This document shows positions 7,954-16,758 of a stretch of 64,000 nucleotides of DNA, piece after piece. Made by a program: the position numbers and the translations under genes. Source of the stretch: a candidate division Zixibacteria bacterium SM23_81 (GTDB lineage: Bacteria > SM23-81); NCBI GenBank assembly GCA_001304015.1, contig LJUY01000011.1:26652-90651 (forward strand), in the 5' to 3' direction. Below the pieces are notes generated by a model. That model ran no database searches. It was not told where the DNA came from and saw nothing but the letters and a program-made list of their open reading frames with translations. Each line of letters opens with the position of its first letter. Positions within the stretch are counted from its first letter, which is position 1.

Positions 7954-9798
7954 TTAGCGTTTCCCCCCGCCAGGTTTGGTTTTTTCCATTTCCTGCATTA
8001 GTTTCAGGCTCTGTTGCGCGATCTTGAGTACTTCCTCTGCCTCCCGTGGGTCTTCAAGCACGATCTCCAAAGCTCTTATGGCCGCTGAGCCACCGATATT
8101 TCCCAAAATTCTAGATGAACGTACCCGGACAAAATCATGCTCGCTGCCCAGGGCTTCAACGAGAGCCTTCACCGCCTTCTGACCGAAGTTATTCAGGGCA
8201 TTCTCAGCATGTTCCCGCACCGTCCAGTAAGGATCGTTCAAGGCCTCGATGAGAATGGGGATGGAGGAGACATTTAAAAGGCGCCCTAAGGCCCTGGCCG
8301 CCTCGGCCCTGACCTCCAAGGATCTATCAGAGACCAGCAACTCGTTGATGGCTTTGGCCACGCGAGGACTCCTGCCGCCTATAATTCCTAAAACCCGTGT
8401 GCTGCCTCGACGAAGTTCCTCGTACTGCGAACCGAGAACGCCCAGGAGCGGGTTAATGGCCCGACTGTCGCGAAGTTTTCCCAGCACCAAGATGGCGGCC
8501 TTTCGGACATCCTGGTTGGGATCCTTCAGGGCTTCGATGGCCATCTTCACAGCTCGGTTGCCCCCAATCTCGCCCAGGACAGTCAGGGCGTCCACTCGAG
8601 CCCAAGCAGCACAGGCGATCTTCTCCAGGGCGTCCTGCACCGTCTCCACAACAGGGCTTTCCGGCAAATCCAGGAGTGACTTGAGAGCTGGAACGGCCCG
8701 GGAGTCCTTGAGCTCTCCCAATGCACGAATAAGGCGCAATCGAACCCTTAGGTTGCCGGTGGCCAACAGCTCCTCAACGAGAGGCTGGACGGGAAACCGG
8801 GGCGGGCTGAGGATCTCGGCCAGTTGATCGGTGACGTCCTGACCGATTTCCACCAGGGCCTCCGCTGCGGCCCGGCGAACCACAAAATAGCTATTTCCTA
8901 GATTGTTCATGGCCGGGACGATGGCCCGGGGATCCTTGAGCTTGCCCAGGGAAACCAGGATATTTTTGCGGAGAATTCTGCTTTTATTATGCTCCAGAGC
9001 GTCGATGAGCGAGGGAACTGCCTCGCAGCCGATCTTGATCAGCGCTTCGACCGCCCGCTGGCAAACGCCCTTGTCGCTATCTCCCAAACGGGCCACCAGG
9101 AGCTCAATAGCTCTGAGATCACCAATTTCGCCCAGGGATTGTGTCACCGCAGAGCGCACCTCCCTTTCGGGATCATCGATGGCTCTGAGAAGTGCGGGAA
9201 CGAATTCGGCCTCGTTCAGCTCCCCCATGACCTTGGCCACGGCCCTGCGCACCCGAGGGCTGGCAGAGAAAAGGTGCTCTTCCAAAAGATCGCGAGAAAC
9301 CTCACCCATTCTGCTCAAGGCTTTGGCGACAGCCTCGTATACCTGTTCGTCCTCGGTACTCAGCAAGCGTATGAGCCGCTTTACGACCTCCTCACCACCT
9401 TCCTCCATCAGTACCCGAACAGCCTCCACCAGAGCCACGGCGGCGGCGTTGCGCACGGCCCAGTCCTGGTCCTCCAGCATGTTTACCAGGGGATCGATGG
9501 CCCTCGTTCCACCCAACTTCCCCAGAGCTAACACCGTTGCCCATCGCACATCGGCGTTCCGAGAGGAAAGCAATTTGGGCTTCAGCAGATCCTCAATGAC
9601 GGATGCATCTCGAATCTTAGCCAGGGAAATCACCACCGCCTGAAGCACATCATCGTCTGGATCTTTAAGGCCCTGTTTCAGCGCGACGACGGCCTCTTTG
9701 CCCGAGAGCCTCCCCAGGGCTAAGGCTGCTCTGCGTCTCTCTGCCCAATCCACATCCTGGCATAGTTGACGAATCAAATTTGCGATCTTATCGCGCAT
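7954..9798 (-). CDS. HEAT-repeat protein
   Basis: A 614-residue protein made almost wholly of about 18 HEAT/PBS-lyase-type repeats of roughly 31 residues, each with the pattern D-x-x-VR-xx-A-xx-ALG-x-(L/I)-x-D-x-RA-(I/V)-xPL (for example DVRWATVLALGKLGGTRAID and EVRSAVTQSLGEIGDLRAIE). No enzymatic motif, signal peptide or membrane segment is visible, so it should be a cytoplasmic alpha-solenoid used for protein binding. Its stop is 19 bases upstream of the biotin carboxylase ATG, and its own ATG follows the preceding gene's stop by three bases, so it is embedded in a carboxylase/acetate kinase operon. This suggests a scaffold or assembly role for acyl-CoA enzymes, but that is inference; phycocyanin-lyase-like activity is unlikely without phycobilisomes. 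Confidence 0.9.
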   Translation of the reverse strand: MRDKIANLIRQLCQDVDWAERRRAALALGRLSGKEAVVALKQGLKDPDDDVLQAVVISLAKIRDASVIEDLLKPKLLSSRNADVRWATVLALGKLGGTRAIDPLVNMLEDQDWAVRNAAAVALVEAVRVLMEEGGEEVVKRLIRLLSTEDEQVYEAVAKALSRMGEVSRDLLEEHLFSASPRVRRAVAKVMGELNEAEFVPALLRAIDDPEREVRSAVTQSLGEIGDLRAIELLVARLGDSDKGVCQRAVEALIKIGCEAVPSLIDALEHNKSRILRKNILVSLGKLKDPRAIVPAMNNLGNSYFVVRRAAAEALVEIGQDVTDQLAEILSPPRFPVQPLVEELLATGNLRVRLRLIRALGELKDSRAVPALKSLLDLPESPVVETVQDALEKIACAAWARVDALTVLGEIGGNRAVKMAIEALKDPNQDVRKAAILVLGKLRDSRAINPLLGVLGSQYEELRRGSTRVLGIIGGRSPRVAKAINELLVSDRSLEVRAEAARALGRLLNVSSIPILIEALNDPYWTVREHAENALNNFGQKAVKALVEALGSEHDFVRVRSSRILGNIGGSAAIRALEIVLEDPREAEEVLKIAQQSLKLMQEMEKTKPGGGKR

Positions 9799-9801
9799 CC
9801 C

Positions 9802-10299
9802 CTATACCCTCTCGATGACGCCCTCACACCCCTCCCCCAGCCGTAGCCCCGTCACGATGCTGTGACAGTCTATGTTGGCCAAGAGCTTGACTGCGGCCCG
9901 AAAACAACCGATACGGGGACAGGTTAGGTCCCTCAAGGTGAATCCTTTTTCCAACAAATCTTTGCAACTCTCCACATAGGGACATAAGGCTACTTTCACC
10001 TCCAACTTGCTAGGCCTGACCTCCTTCAACTCAAACTGGCTGGCGTCTTTGAATAGTCCCGCCTTCACGCCTAGCTCGATGTAGCTCTCCACGGCCTCCT
10101 TGATGCTGTTGCCCTTACGGGCTCGCAGACCATATTCGTCCTCCAGGACCCGCAAGAATTCTTCGGTGGCGTATTCATAGGCTCGGTTGCAGAACTTCCA
10201 TGGTCGAGTTCCGTGAAAATCTCTTGCTGCTTGTTCCATGGCCGTCAGCCACACACGGGCCAGCATCCAACCCGCTTCTTCTAGGGGAACTTCCCTCAT
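9802..10299 (-). CDS. Cysteine-rich protein of unknown function
   Basis: I do not recognise a named family. The 165-residue protein has an N-terminal helical half with aromatic residues (GWMLARVWLTAMEQAARDF) and a C-terminal half with six cysteines: CPYVESC, CPRIGC, then NIDC and GEGC. The spacing suggests a metal or iron-sulfur site, or a substrate-binding fold like the L-2-amino-thiazoline-4-carboxylate hydrolase or V4R families, but neither match is firm. There is no signal peptide. The ATG at 10299 is taken because AGGAGG lies directly before it; a longer frame to 10359 would overlap the acetate kinase stop. It stands between acetate kinase (gap 40 bases) and the HEAT-repeat gene (gap three bases), so it is part of the same transcription unit. 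Confidence 0.75.
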   Translation of the reverse strand: MREVPLEEAGWMLARVWLTAMEQAARDFHGTRPWKFCNRAYEYATEEFLRVLEDEYGLRARKGNSIKEAVESYIELGVKAGLFKDASQFELKEVRPSKLEVKVALCPYVESCKDLLEKGFTLRDLTCPRIGCFRAAVKLLANIDCHSIVTGLRLGEGCEGVIERV

Positions 10300-10339
10300 G
10301 TCCTCCTGTCTCCTTTCCCCGGCAATATGTGCATCGCCT

Positions 10340-11746
10340 TCACTTTTCGGATTCCTCAATGAGGCCCAATCGGAGGAGCTCTTGGTGTAAGGCCTCGGAA
10401 CTTATCAGCCTGCCGATCTTCTCGCTGAGGTTAGCCGAAAGGGTTTTCATGTCCATCTCGGTGTTAACCGCCCAGATGCGCAGCAGCTCAAGCCGATCGT
10501 CCCGGGTCAAACTGGCCAGTTCTGCGGACACCGTCTCCTCCAGGGTCTCCAGCTTCCGCTGCTCGGCCAGCAAAATTCTCTTGGTATCCCGAGCGATGGC
10601 CAACTCTTCGTCGGTGGGAATGACCAACACTTTCACTCGGCCGGAGCTGATGATGCGCTGGTTGGCAGCGTTTTTCTTTGGATCAAGGGAGATGCCTAAA
10701 AATTCCAGCCCTTGACACGAATTCTCTCTCACCACAGAAGAGTTCTCTCCAATCCCACCGGTGAAGACCACCGCATCCAGACCGCCCATCTCGGCAGCGT
10801 AAGCCCCGATGTACTTCTTCACCCGCTGACAGAACAGATCGATGGCCAGCCTGTGTTGAGCACTTCCGGCCTCGGCTTCCTCCAAAATCTCCCGAAAATC
10901 GCTGGAGGTCTCGGTGATCCCCAAAAGGCCGCTTCGTTTATTGAGCAAAGCATTCACCTCATCAGGTGAAAGCCCTTCCCTTTCCATCACATACAGCACC
11001 AGGGCGGGGTCCAGGTCACCACATCGAGTGCCCATGAGCAGCCCCTCAAGAGGGGTGAAACCCATAGAGGAATCGATGGACAGACCCTGTTTGACGGCCG
11101 CTGCGCTGGCTCCATTTCCCAGATGGCAGGTCACTATTAACAGCTCCTTGAGGGATTTCTTTAAAACCTCGGCAGCCCGACGGGCCACATATCTATGCGA
11201 GGTTCCGTGGAAGCCATATCGCCTGATGTGCAGCTTTCTGTAGAGAGCGTATGGCAGCCCGTAGATGTAGGAGATGGGAGACATGGTCTGGTGAAATGCG
11301 GTATCAAAGACGGCCACATGCTTGACATGGGGCAATAGCCGCTGACAGACCTCGATTCCCTTTAAGTTATGTGGATTGTGCAATGGCGCAAATTCGATGC
11401 ATTCCCGAATGCTCTTGAGAACTTGTTCGTCGATGAGCACGGACCCGGCGAATTTCTCCCCGCCATGGACCGTTCGATGGCCCACCCCGGCGATCTCGGA
11501 TTTGTCCTTGATAACGCCGTAGCGGGAATGCATCATGGTGGCGATGGCCAGGTTGATGGCTGCGTTGTGATCCAGAACCTCTTGCACTTCCTTGATTTCT
11601 GGTTTCTTCGCTGGGCGATAGCGCAAAAGGGCATTGGCAGAGCCGATCTTCTCCACAACGCCCCGGCACAAAAGACGTTCCGGATCCATCTCCACCAGCT
11701 GAAACTTCACCGAAGAGCTGCCACAATTCAGAACCAGTATTTTCAT
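10340..11746 (-). CDS. ackA: Acetate kinase with C-terminal extension
   Basis: Acetate kinase, which makes ATP from acetyl phosphate (or the reverse). The ASKHA-fold signatures are complete: MKILVLNCGSSSVKFQL, GHRTVHGGEKF, VFDTAFHQTM, YGFHGTSHRYV, CHLGNGASAAA, MGFTPLEGLLMGTRCGD and FTGGIGENS. Ordinary AckA is about 400 residues; this one is 468 because about 70 residues follow the usual end (from LETLEETVSAELASL on), predicted to be helical and charged. The ATG at 11746 has GAGGAG seven bases upstream. No phosphotransacetylase is seen in the window, so the acetyl-phosphate source is open. Its place next to leucine-degradation genes suggests that acetyl-CoA made there is partly turned to acetate with ATP gain. 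Confidence 0.95.
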   Translation of the reverse strand: MKILVLNCGSSSVKFQLVEMDPERLLCRGVVEKIGSANALLRYRPAKKPEIKEVQEVLDHNAAINLAIATMMHSRYGVIKDKSEIAGVGHRTVHGGEKFAGSVLIDEQVLKSIRECIEFAPLHNPHNLKGIEVCQRLLPHVKHVAVFDTAFHQTMSPISYIYGLPYALYRKLHIRRYGFHGTSHRYVARRAAEVLKKSLKELLIVTCHLGNGASAAAVKQGLSIDSSMGFTPLEGLLMGTRCGDLDPALVLYVMEREGLSPDEVNALLNKRSGLLGITETSSDFREILEEAEAGSAQHRLAIDLFCQRVKKYIGAYAAEMGGLDAVVFTGGIGENSSVVRENSCQGLEFLGISLDPKKNAANQRIISSGRVKVLVIPTDEELAIARDTKRILLAEQRKLETLEETVSAELASLTRDDRLELLRIWAVNTEMDMKTLSANLSEKIGRLISSEALHQELLRLGLIEESEK

Positions 11747-11832
11747 AAAAGACTCCTCAAAAGCAAAAGATTCTGTAGTGAGCTCGCCCAAAGATCCAGG
11801 AAATCAGCGCTGAATTTATCTTCCGTAATCCC

Positions 11833-12630
11833 TCATTCTCTGGCCCATCTGGGTTTTCTCTTCTCTAGGAAGGCCGACATTCCCTCCTGGCCTTCCGGGC
11901 TCACCCTCAAGGAGGCGATGACCTCGGCAGTATAAGCTTTGGCTTCCTCAAAGCTCATGCCCGGGATTTTTCGCAGGATCTCTTTGCATGTATTCAGGGC
12001 CTTAGGTCCACTGGTCAAGAGTTGGGACACACGCTCCTGTACGGCTCTGTCCAGATCCTCCAAGGGCACCACCTCGTTGACCAATCCAAACCGTAAGGCT
12101 CTTTCGGCCGTTAACCTCTCCCCCGTTATGAAGAACTCACGGCAGGTGCTCTCACCCACTCGCCGGATCACATAGGGGGAGATAACTGCTGGAACCAGAC
12201 CCAGCTTAACCTCACTGAGGCTGAACTTGGCCGTCTGGGCGGCTATGGCCAGGTCACAGGCGGCCATGAGACCGGTGCCTCCTCCAATGGCGGCGCCGTT
12301 CACCCGGGCGATGGTGGGCAAAGGCAAGGCATAGATGGCATACATCAGCTCAGCCAGCGATTTTGATTCTTGCACATTATCCTCAAAAGAGTAGTCCTTC
12401 ACCTTTCTCATCCAATTCAGATCGGCCCCGGCGCAGAAGGATTTTCCCTGACCGGTGAGGATCACGACCCGTATCTTGGCATCTTGGCACACGGCAGCGA
12501 AGGCATGGCCAAGCTCCTGAACCATGACCTCGTTGAAGGCATTATGCACCTGGGGCCGGTTTAGGACCAGGCGAACGATTGAGCCCTCCCGGGAGAAGAG
12601 GATGGTTTCGTAGCTCTGTCGATCAGTCAT
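11833..12630 (-). CDS. liuC: Methylglutaconyl-CoA hydratase-type crotonase
   Basis: A crotonase-superfamily enoyl-CoA hydratase of 265 residues. The oxyanion-hole segments are GKSFCAGADLNWM and NGAAIGGGTGLMAACD; the GADLNWM variant is characteristic of 3-methylglutaconyl-CoA hydratase (LiuC/AUH), the fourth enzyme of leucine breakdown, which hydrates methylglutaconyl-CoA to HMG-CoA. The C-terminal helix (EGMSAFLEKRKPRW) is normal. The assignment is strengthened by a methylcrotonyl-CoA carboxylase beta gene four kilobases upstream and biotin carboxylase/carrier genes downstream. HMG-CoA lyase is not in the window. A general enoyl-CoA hydratase serving the hydroxyacyl-CoA dehydrogenase at 2.3 kb is the alternative. 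Confidence 0.88.
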   Translation of the reverse strand: MTDRQSYETILFSREGSIVRLVLNRPQVHNAFNEVMVQELGHAFAAVCQDAKIRVVILTGQGKSFCAGADLNWMRKVKDYSFEDNVQESKSLAELMYAIYALPLPTIARVNGAAIGGGTGLMAACDLAIAAQTAKFSLSEVKLGLVPAVISPYVIRRVGESTCREFFITGERLTAERALRFGLVNEVVPLEDLDRAVQERVSQLLTSGPKALNTCKEILRKIPGMSFEEAKAYTAEVIASLRVSPEGQEGMSAFLEKRKPRWARE

Positions 12631-12777
12631 AGATATTTTCCCCGCAAAAGTTTTCAGAAAATTGGAGGTTTGTGAGCGGGAGTCTCGGATCGACGACCCC
12701 TACCTCCTTGAATCCCTTCTTTGCGAAATCCCCCAATTCTCTTATATGATCGTCTTCCCCCAATAGGTTCGACGAAG

Positions 12778-14043
12778 TTAATCTCTGTGCACCTCCAGCA
12801 ACCCATCCACGAAGGCTGCGGGAAGACGCAACATTCTGTAATAACCCTGGCGGTGCCTACCTATGACAACTGGATTCAACCACTCCCACACCAATTCTCC
12901 CTCGTGGGTCACTTCGAATACTCGCCCTTGATCACTTTCAGAGATGAAGGTGTTCCCGTTGGGAAGTCGCTGGGCTGCGCCTTTTCTGCAGGAGTAAAAA
13001 TCATCTGGCGGATCCGCCATGTACTCCCACACAATGTACTCAGCAAGGGGATCTAGCTCCACCACCCTGGAGTACCTGCGCTGGGTGCCATTGTCGAATA
13101 CGAGAATGTGACCATTTGGTAACATCGTCGGATGGTGTGGCTCCTCCAGATTACCCTCGCCCCAGGCCCACAGGACGCGGTAGGTGTCTTTCTCCAACAC
13201 GGCGATTTGGTTCACATTTCGGAAACAGACCAGCAAATTGCCCCGCTGAAAGCGCCCATCTTTCTCTCCCAAGTCGTTATCCGGAATTATGTTGACTGTA
13301 TTCATGTGAAAATATTCTAAGTCTCGATGCACACGCAGCCTCCCGGGCGAAGCCGAGATTTTGCTCTCGGGAGGTGAGCTGCCACGGGTGCTGTCGAGGA
13401 CAGTGTCCAGAAACGACCTGGTGTCGAGAACGCCTTTGAGTTGGGCCAAATTTTTATATGAAGACCACCTATCCAGCTCCTCTCCCTTGGCACTTATATG
13501 CACCAGAGCATCGAACCACACTTGCTTGTCTCTGTGTGCCCAGCGCTCCTTCACGATGGCGTAGAACGAACCATCTGGCGCCTGAGCCACGTCATGGTGG
13601 GCCGACATCTTCTTTCTCCATATTAGGTCTGAATCCCAGTTAAGCCGGAGCAAATCTCCAACTTTTATGACCATCAGATCTCCGTTCTCCAACAAGACGG
13701 CGTGGTCGGCGATGACACCGCCCCTAGAGGAGTATTCCCAGCGATGCACTTCTTGCCCCATCATGTCCAACAAGAACGCCTTCCCAGAGTGGTTGGTACA
13801 GTAAAAGTTGTAGCCAGCATAGCTCTTCTCCGGATCATAGAGAACAACCCCAGCCTCGTTCGCATCGACGAGGTCTTCGGAGTGGGAAATATAGGGTACG
13901 GAGCGTAGCATCTCTAACCGCTGATACCAGTCCGGCTTTTTCGAGGTAGCCTCATCGGCTAAGGTCCCAAATGGAATGGACAGGAGGAACAAGCCCGGCA
14001 TAACCATCCTCATCAGTGTTCGCGTGTGACCGTAAAAGTTCAT
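12778..14043 (-). CDS. Secreted arylsulfotransferase-like beta-propeller, copy 3
   Basis: The last of three tandem paralogues related to the arylsulfotransferase (ASST) superfamily, 421 residues after the ATG at 14043. A signal peptide (MRMVMPGLFLLSIPFGTLA) is followed by a beta-propeller with family landmarks: YDPEKSYAGYNFYCTNHSG, WDSDLIWRKKMSAHHDVAQ, NLLVCFRNVNQIAVLEKD, HHPTMLPNGHILVFDNG and RLPNGNTFISESDQGRVFEV. The histidines of AHHDVAQAPDG and PHHPTM are candidates for the sulfuryl-transfer site of ASST, but whether this protein transfers sulfate is unproven; many relatives are only annotated as propeller proteins. ATG overlaps the preceding stop as ATGA (14040-14043), with GGTGGTGGGA before it, so translation is coupled to copy 2. 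It lies 148 bases upstream of liuC. Confidence 0.85.
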   Translation of the reverse strand: MNFYGHTRTLMRMVMPGLFLLSIPFGTLADEATSKKPDWYQRLEMLRSVPYISHSEDLVDANEAGVVLYDPEKSYAGYNFYCTNHSGKAFLLDMMGQEVHRWEYSSRGGVIADHAVLLENGDLMVIKVGDLLRLNWDSDLIWRKKMSAHHDVAQAPDGSFYAIVKERWAHRDKQVWFDALVHISAKGEELDRWSSYKNLAQLKGVLDTRSFLDTVLDSTRGSSPPESKISASPGRLRVHRDLEYFHMNTVNIIPDNDLGEKDGRFQRGNLLVCFRNVNQIAVLEKDTYRVLWAWGEGNLEEPHHPTMLPNGHILVFDNGTQRRYSRVVELDPLAEYIVWEYMADPPDDFYSCRKGAAQRLPNGNTFISESDQGRVFEVTHEGELVWEWLNPVVIGRHRQGYYRMLRLPAAFVDGLLEVHRD

Positions 14044-15422
14044 TCCCACCACCTCCACCTCTGCTGCAGCTTGTCCACCTGGGCTTTGGGCAGGCGCGTC
14101 AACCTGTAGAGGGTCTCGCGGCGCCCATCTCTGATGGACGGATTTAACCAGGTCCACACCACTTCTCCCTGCTGGGTCACCTCGAAAACATGCCCTTTAT
14201 CGCTTTCACAGATGAGCGTATTCCCATTGGGAAGCCGCTGGGCTGAACCTCTGCCAAAGGAAAAAAAATCCTCCGGTGGCTCCGCCATGTACTCCCAGAC
14301 AATGGCCCCGGCTACGGGATCCAGCTCCACCACCCGGGAGTATTCGCGCTCGACTCCATTGTCGAATATCAGGATATGGCCGTCTTCCAGCATCGTCGGA
14401 TGATGGGGCCACTGCAACTGGCCCTCGCCCCAGGCCCACAGGACGCGGTAGGTGCCCTTTTCCAACACAGCGATCTGGTTGACATTCCGGAAACAGACCA
14501 ACAAATTTCCCATCTGAAATCGCGAATCTCTTTCTCCTAATCCAGTAGCCGGGAGCACGCCGATGGTATTGGTGTGAAAGTAGTCCAGGCCACCACGACG
14601 CAGGGCCAACTCCTTCTTAACTTCAGCCGACCTCCTGTCCTCCTGCGATGGGTCACTTTGGAGGTGTACGTGAAAGCGGCCGATTTCCTTGCCACTATGC
14701 GTTTTTGTTTTCTTAACCACGTCCGGCTTCCTATCCTCTGGCGACCAGACACAGAGGGCGCTGTCCAGAATGGAGTCCAGAAACGACCTCGTGTCCAGAA
14801 CGCTCTTGATCTCGGCCAAATGATCGTAAGTGTTCCACCTATCGATTTCCTCTCCGTCCGGCGTCAAATGCACTATAGCGTCGACCCTCACCCTCATCCC
14901 CCTGTGAGTTATGTACTCTCGGACGGCGACATAAAAGGATCCATCAGGTGCTGGAGCCACGTCATGATGCACCGCCAGTTCCTTTTTCCAGATCAGCTTC
15001 GAGTCCCAGTCGAGGCGGAACAGTTCCTGAAACATTTTGATGACTACTAAATCTCCGTTCTCCAACATAACGGCGTGCTCGGAGCCGCTGATCTCTTTCT
15101 GGGGGATATATGTCCATCTGTGCACCACCTGGCCGTCAATGTCCAACAACAAAGCCTCGCCGGATGAGCTGGTGCAGTAAAGATTATAGCCTTCACAGGC
15201 TTTCTCTGGATCATAGAACAAAACGCCAGCTTCGCTCTCATTGGCCATGGATTCGGTCAAACTAACATAGGGCATAGAACGGAGCATTTCCAGCTGCTTT
15301 TTCCAACCTTCTGGCTTCTTCGAGGTCCGTTCGTCGCCCCGGATGCTCGTTGAAACCGAGATCAGAACCAGGCTCAGCACAACTATCCTCACCAGTCTCC
15401 GCTTGTAACTGCAAAAGCTCAT
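14040..15422 (-). CDS. Secreted arylsulfotransferase-like beta-propeller, copy 2
   Basis: The middle paralogue, 460 residues from the ATG at 15422. This start is chosen over the ATG at 15434 because the surroundings (GGCGGGA, ATG, then a serine/asparagine-phenylalanine codon pair) match the start of copy 3 almost base for base. The signal peptide (RLVRIVVLSLVLISVSTSIRG) is followed by the same propeller landmarks as copy 3: AVHHDVAPAPDGSFYV, HPTMLEDGHILIFDNG and RLPNGNTLICESDKGHVFEV. It differs by an insertion of about 35 residues around residue 240 (VWSPEDRKPDVVKKTKTHSG and following), rich in charge, which is absent or shorter in the other two copies. The sequence ends in a tryptophan- and arginine-rich tail (QQRWRWWE). 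Confidence 0.86.
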   Translation of the reverse strand: MSFCSYKRRLVRIVVLSLVLISVSTSIRGDERTSKKPEGWKKQLEMLRSMPYVSLTESMANESEAGVLFYDPEKACEGYNLYCTSSSGEALLLDIDGQVVHRWTYIPQKEISGSEHAVMLENGDLVVIKMFQELFRLDWDSKLIWKKELAVHHDVAPAPDGSFYVAVREYITHRGMRVRVDAIVHLTPDGEEIDRWNTYDHLAEIKSVLDTRSFLDSILDSALCVWSPEDRKPDVVKKTKTHSGKEIGRFHVHLQSDPSQEDRRSAEVKKELALRRGGLDYFHTNTIGVLPATGLGERDSRFQMGNLLVCFRNVNQIAVLEKGTYRVLWAWGEGQLQWPHHPTMLEDGHILIFDNGVEREYSRVVELDPVAGAIVWEYMAEPPEDFFSFGRGSAQRLPNGNTLICESDKGHVFEVTQQGEVVWTWLNPSIRDGRRETLYRLTRLPKAQVDKLQQRWRWWE

Positions 15423-15433
15423 TCCCGCCGCCA

Positions 15434-16693
15434 TTACCTTTTCATAAACCTGTCCACCTGTTCTTCAGGAACGCGCGTCATCCTATAGACAGTAGCGCGG
15501 CTCTGCTTACCGACCATCGGACTTAACCACTTCCACACCATTTCCCCATCCATGGTCACCTCGAAAGCCCGCCCCTTATTACTCTCACAGATGAGCGTAT
15601 TCCCGTTGGGAAGCCGCTGAGTCGAACCTCTGTCGTATGAGTAAAAATCCTCAGGCACCTCTGCCATGTACTCCCAGACAATAGCCTCTGTCACGGGGTC
15701 CAGCTCCACTACTCGGGAGTATTTGCGCTTGATGCCATTGTCGAAGATGAGTATATGACCATTGGGCAGCATCGTCGGTTGGTGTGGCCATTCCAATTGA
15801 CCCTCGCCCCAAGCCCAGAGCACACGATAGGTATCCTTTTCCAACACAGCTATCTGGTTTACGTTCCGGAAACAGACCAGCAAATTACCCATCTGAAATC
15901 GTGAATCTTTTCTTCCCAAAGGTGTGGCCGGGAGTAGATTCACAGTATTCATGTGAAAGTAATCGCGTTGGTAGCGGGACAGTATCCTGTACTCAGCTTC
16001 ATCAAAGTTTTCACCCCTTTCCGACCAGTCAGCAAGAAGACCATCCAGAGCTGTGTCCAGAAACGACCTGGTGTCGAGAACGTTCCTGATGTCAGCCAAA
16101 TGATCATAGGTGGACCACATATCGATTTCTTCGCCGTCCGCCGTCATATGCACAAGGGTGTCGAACAACACTGACAATCCCCTGTGGGTTTTAGTCTCTT
16201 GAACGATGACGTAAAACGAGCCATCAGGTGCTGGAGCCACATCATGATGCACCGCCAGTGTCCTTCTCCAGATTAGCTCCGAGTCCCAATTGATCCGAAG
16301 CAGCCCCATCAATTTCACTATGATCAGCTCTCCGCTTTCCAGCATGACGGCATGACGGGAGAAGTTGCCCTGTAATCGCGGATAAGTCCATCGGTGTACC
16401 ACTCGGCCCTCCATGTCCAGCAAAAAAACCTCTCCAGACGACCAGGCGCAGTATAAGTTATATCCGCTATAGGCCTTCTCTGGATTATAGAGCACCACGC
16501 CGGTGTCGGTCTCATCAACGGCGGTTTCGGAGTAACCAACATAAGGCACAGAGCGGAGCATCTCCAGCCGCCTTATCCACTCTTCGGATTTCCTCGAGGT
16601 TTCTTCGTCAGCCCGGCTGCTCGTTGAGATTAAGACCAGACTCAAAACCAGCAAGAGTATCGTCGCAAACTCGACGGTTCGTATACTCTCCAG
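15434..16693 (-). CDS. Secreted arylsulfotransferase-like beta-propeller, copy 1 (CTG start likely)
   Basis: The first of three tandem paralogues; about 419 residues if translation starts at the CTG at 16693. The in-frame stop TAG directly precedes that CTG and there is no ATG, GTG or TTG before a TTG at 16654 which lies inside the signal peptide. GAGGAG stands seven bases upstream of the CTG, and starting there gives LESIRTVEFATILLLVLSLVLIS, a proper signal with an N-region, homologous to copy 2. The mature part has the usual landmarks (AVHHDVAPAPDGSFYV, HQPTMLPNGHILIFDNG, RLPNGNTLICESNKGRAFEV). The stop TAA overlaps the alternative copy-2 ATG by one base. Function as an arylsulfotransferase is by family resemblance only. 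Confidence 0.82.
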   Translation of the reverse strand: MESIRTVEFATILLLVLSLVLISTSSRADEETSRKSEEWIRRLEMLRSVPYVGYSETAVDETDTGVVLYNPEKAYSGYNLYCAWSSGEVFLLDMEGRVVHRWTYPRLQGNFSRHAVMLESGELIIVKLMGLLRINWDSELIWRRTLAVHHDVAPAPDGSFYVIVQETKTHRGLSVLFDTLVHMTADGEEIDMWSTYDHLADIRNVLDTRSFLDTALDGLLADWSERGENFDEAEYRILSRYQRDYFHMNTVNLLPATPLGRKDSRFQMGNLLVCFRNVNQIAVLEKDTYRVLWAWGEGQLEWPHQPTMLPNGHILIFDNGIKRKYSRVVELDPVTEAIVWEYMAEVPEDFYSYDRGSTQRLPNGNTLICESNKGRAFEVTMDGEMVWKWLSPMVGKQSRATVYRMTRVPEEQVDRFMKR

Positions 16694-16706
16694 CTATTTG
16701 CTCCTC
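16691..16706 (-). promoter_or_regulatory. Shine-Dalgarno and putative CTG start
   Basis: On the minus strand GAGGAG (16701-16706) is followed after seven bases by CTG (16691-16693), with an in-frame TAG immediately before the CTG. It decides the start of the first arylsulfotransferase-like gene. Confidence 0.6.
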
Positions 16707-16758
16707 AGGTTGTGAGTTGTGGCTTTCTGATTAACGGGCACAAATGTCCATCGCATCG

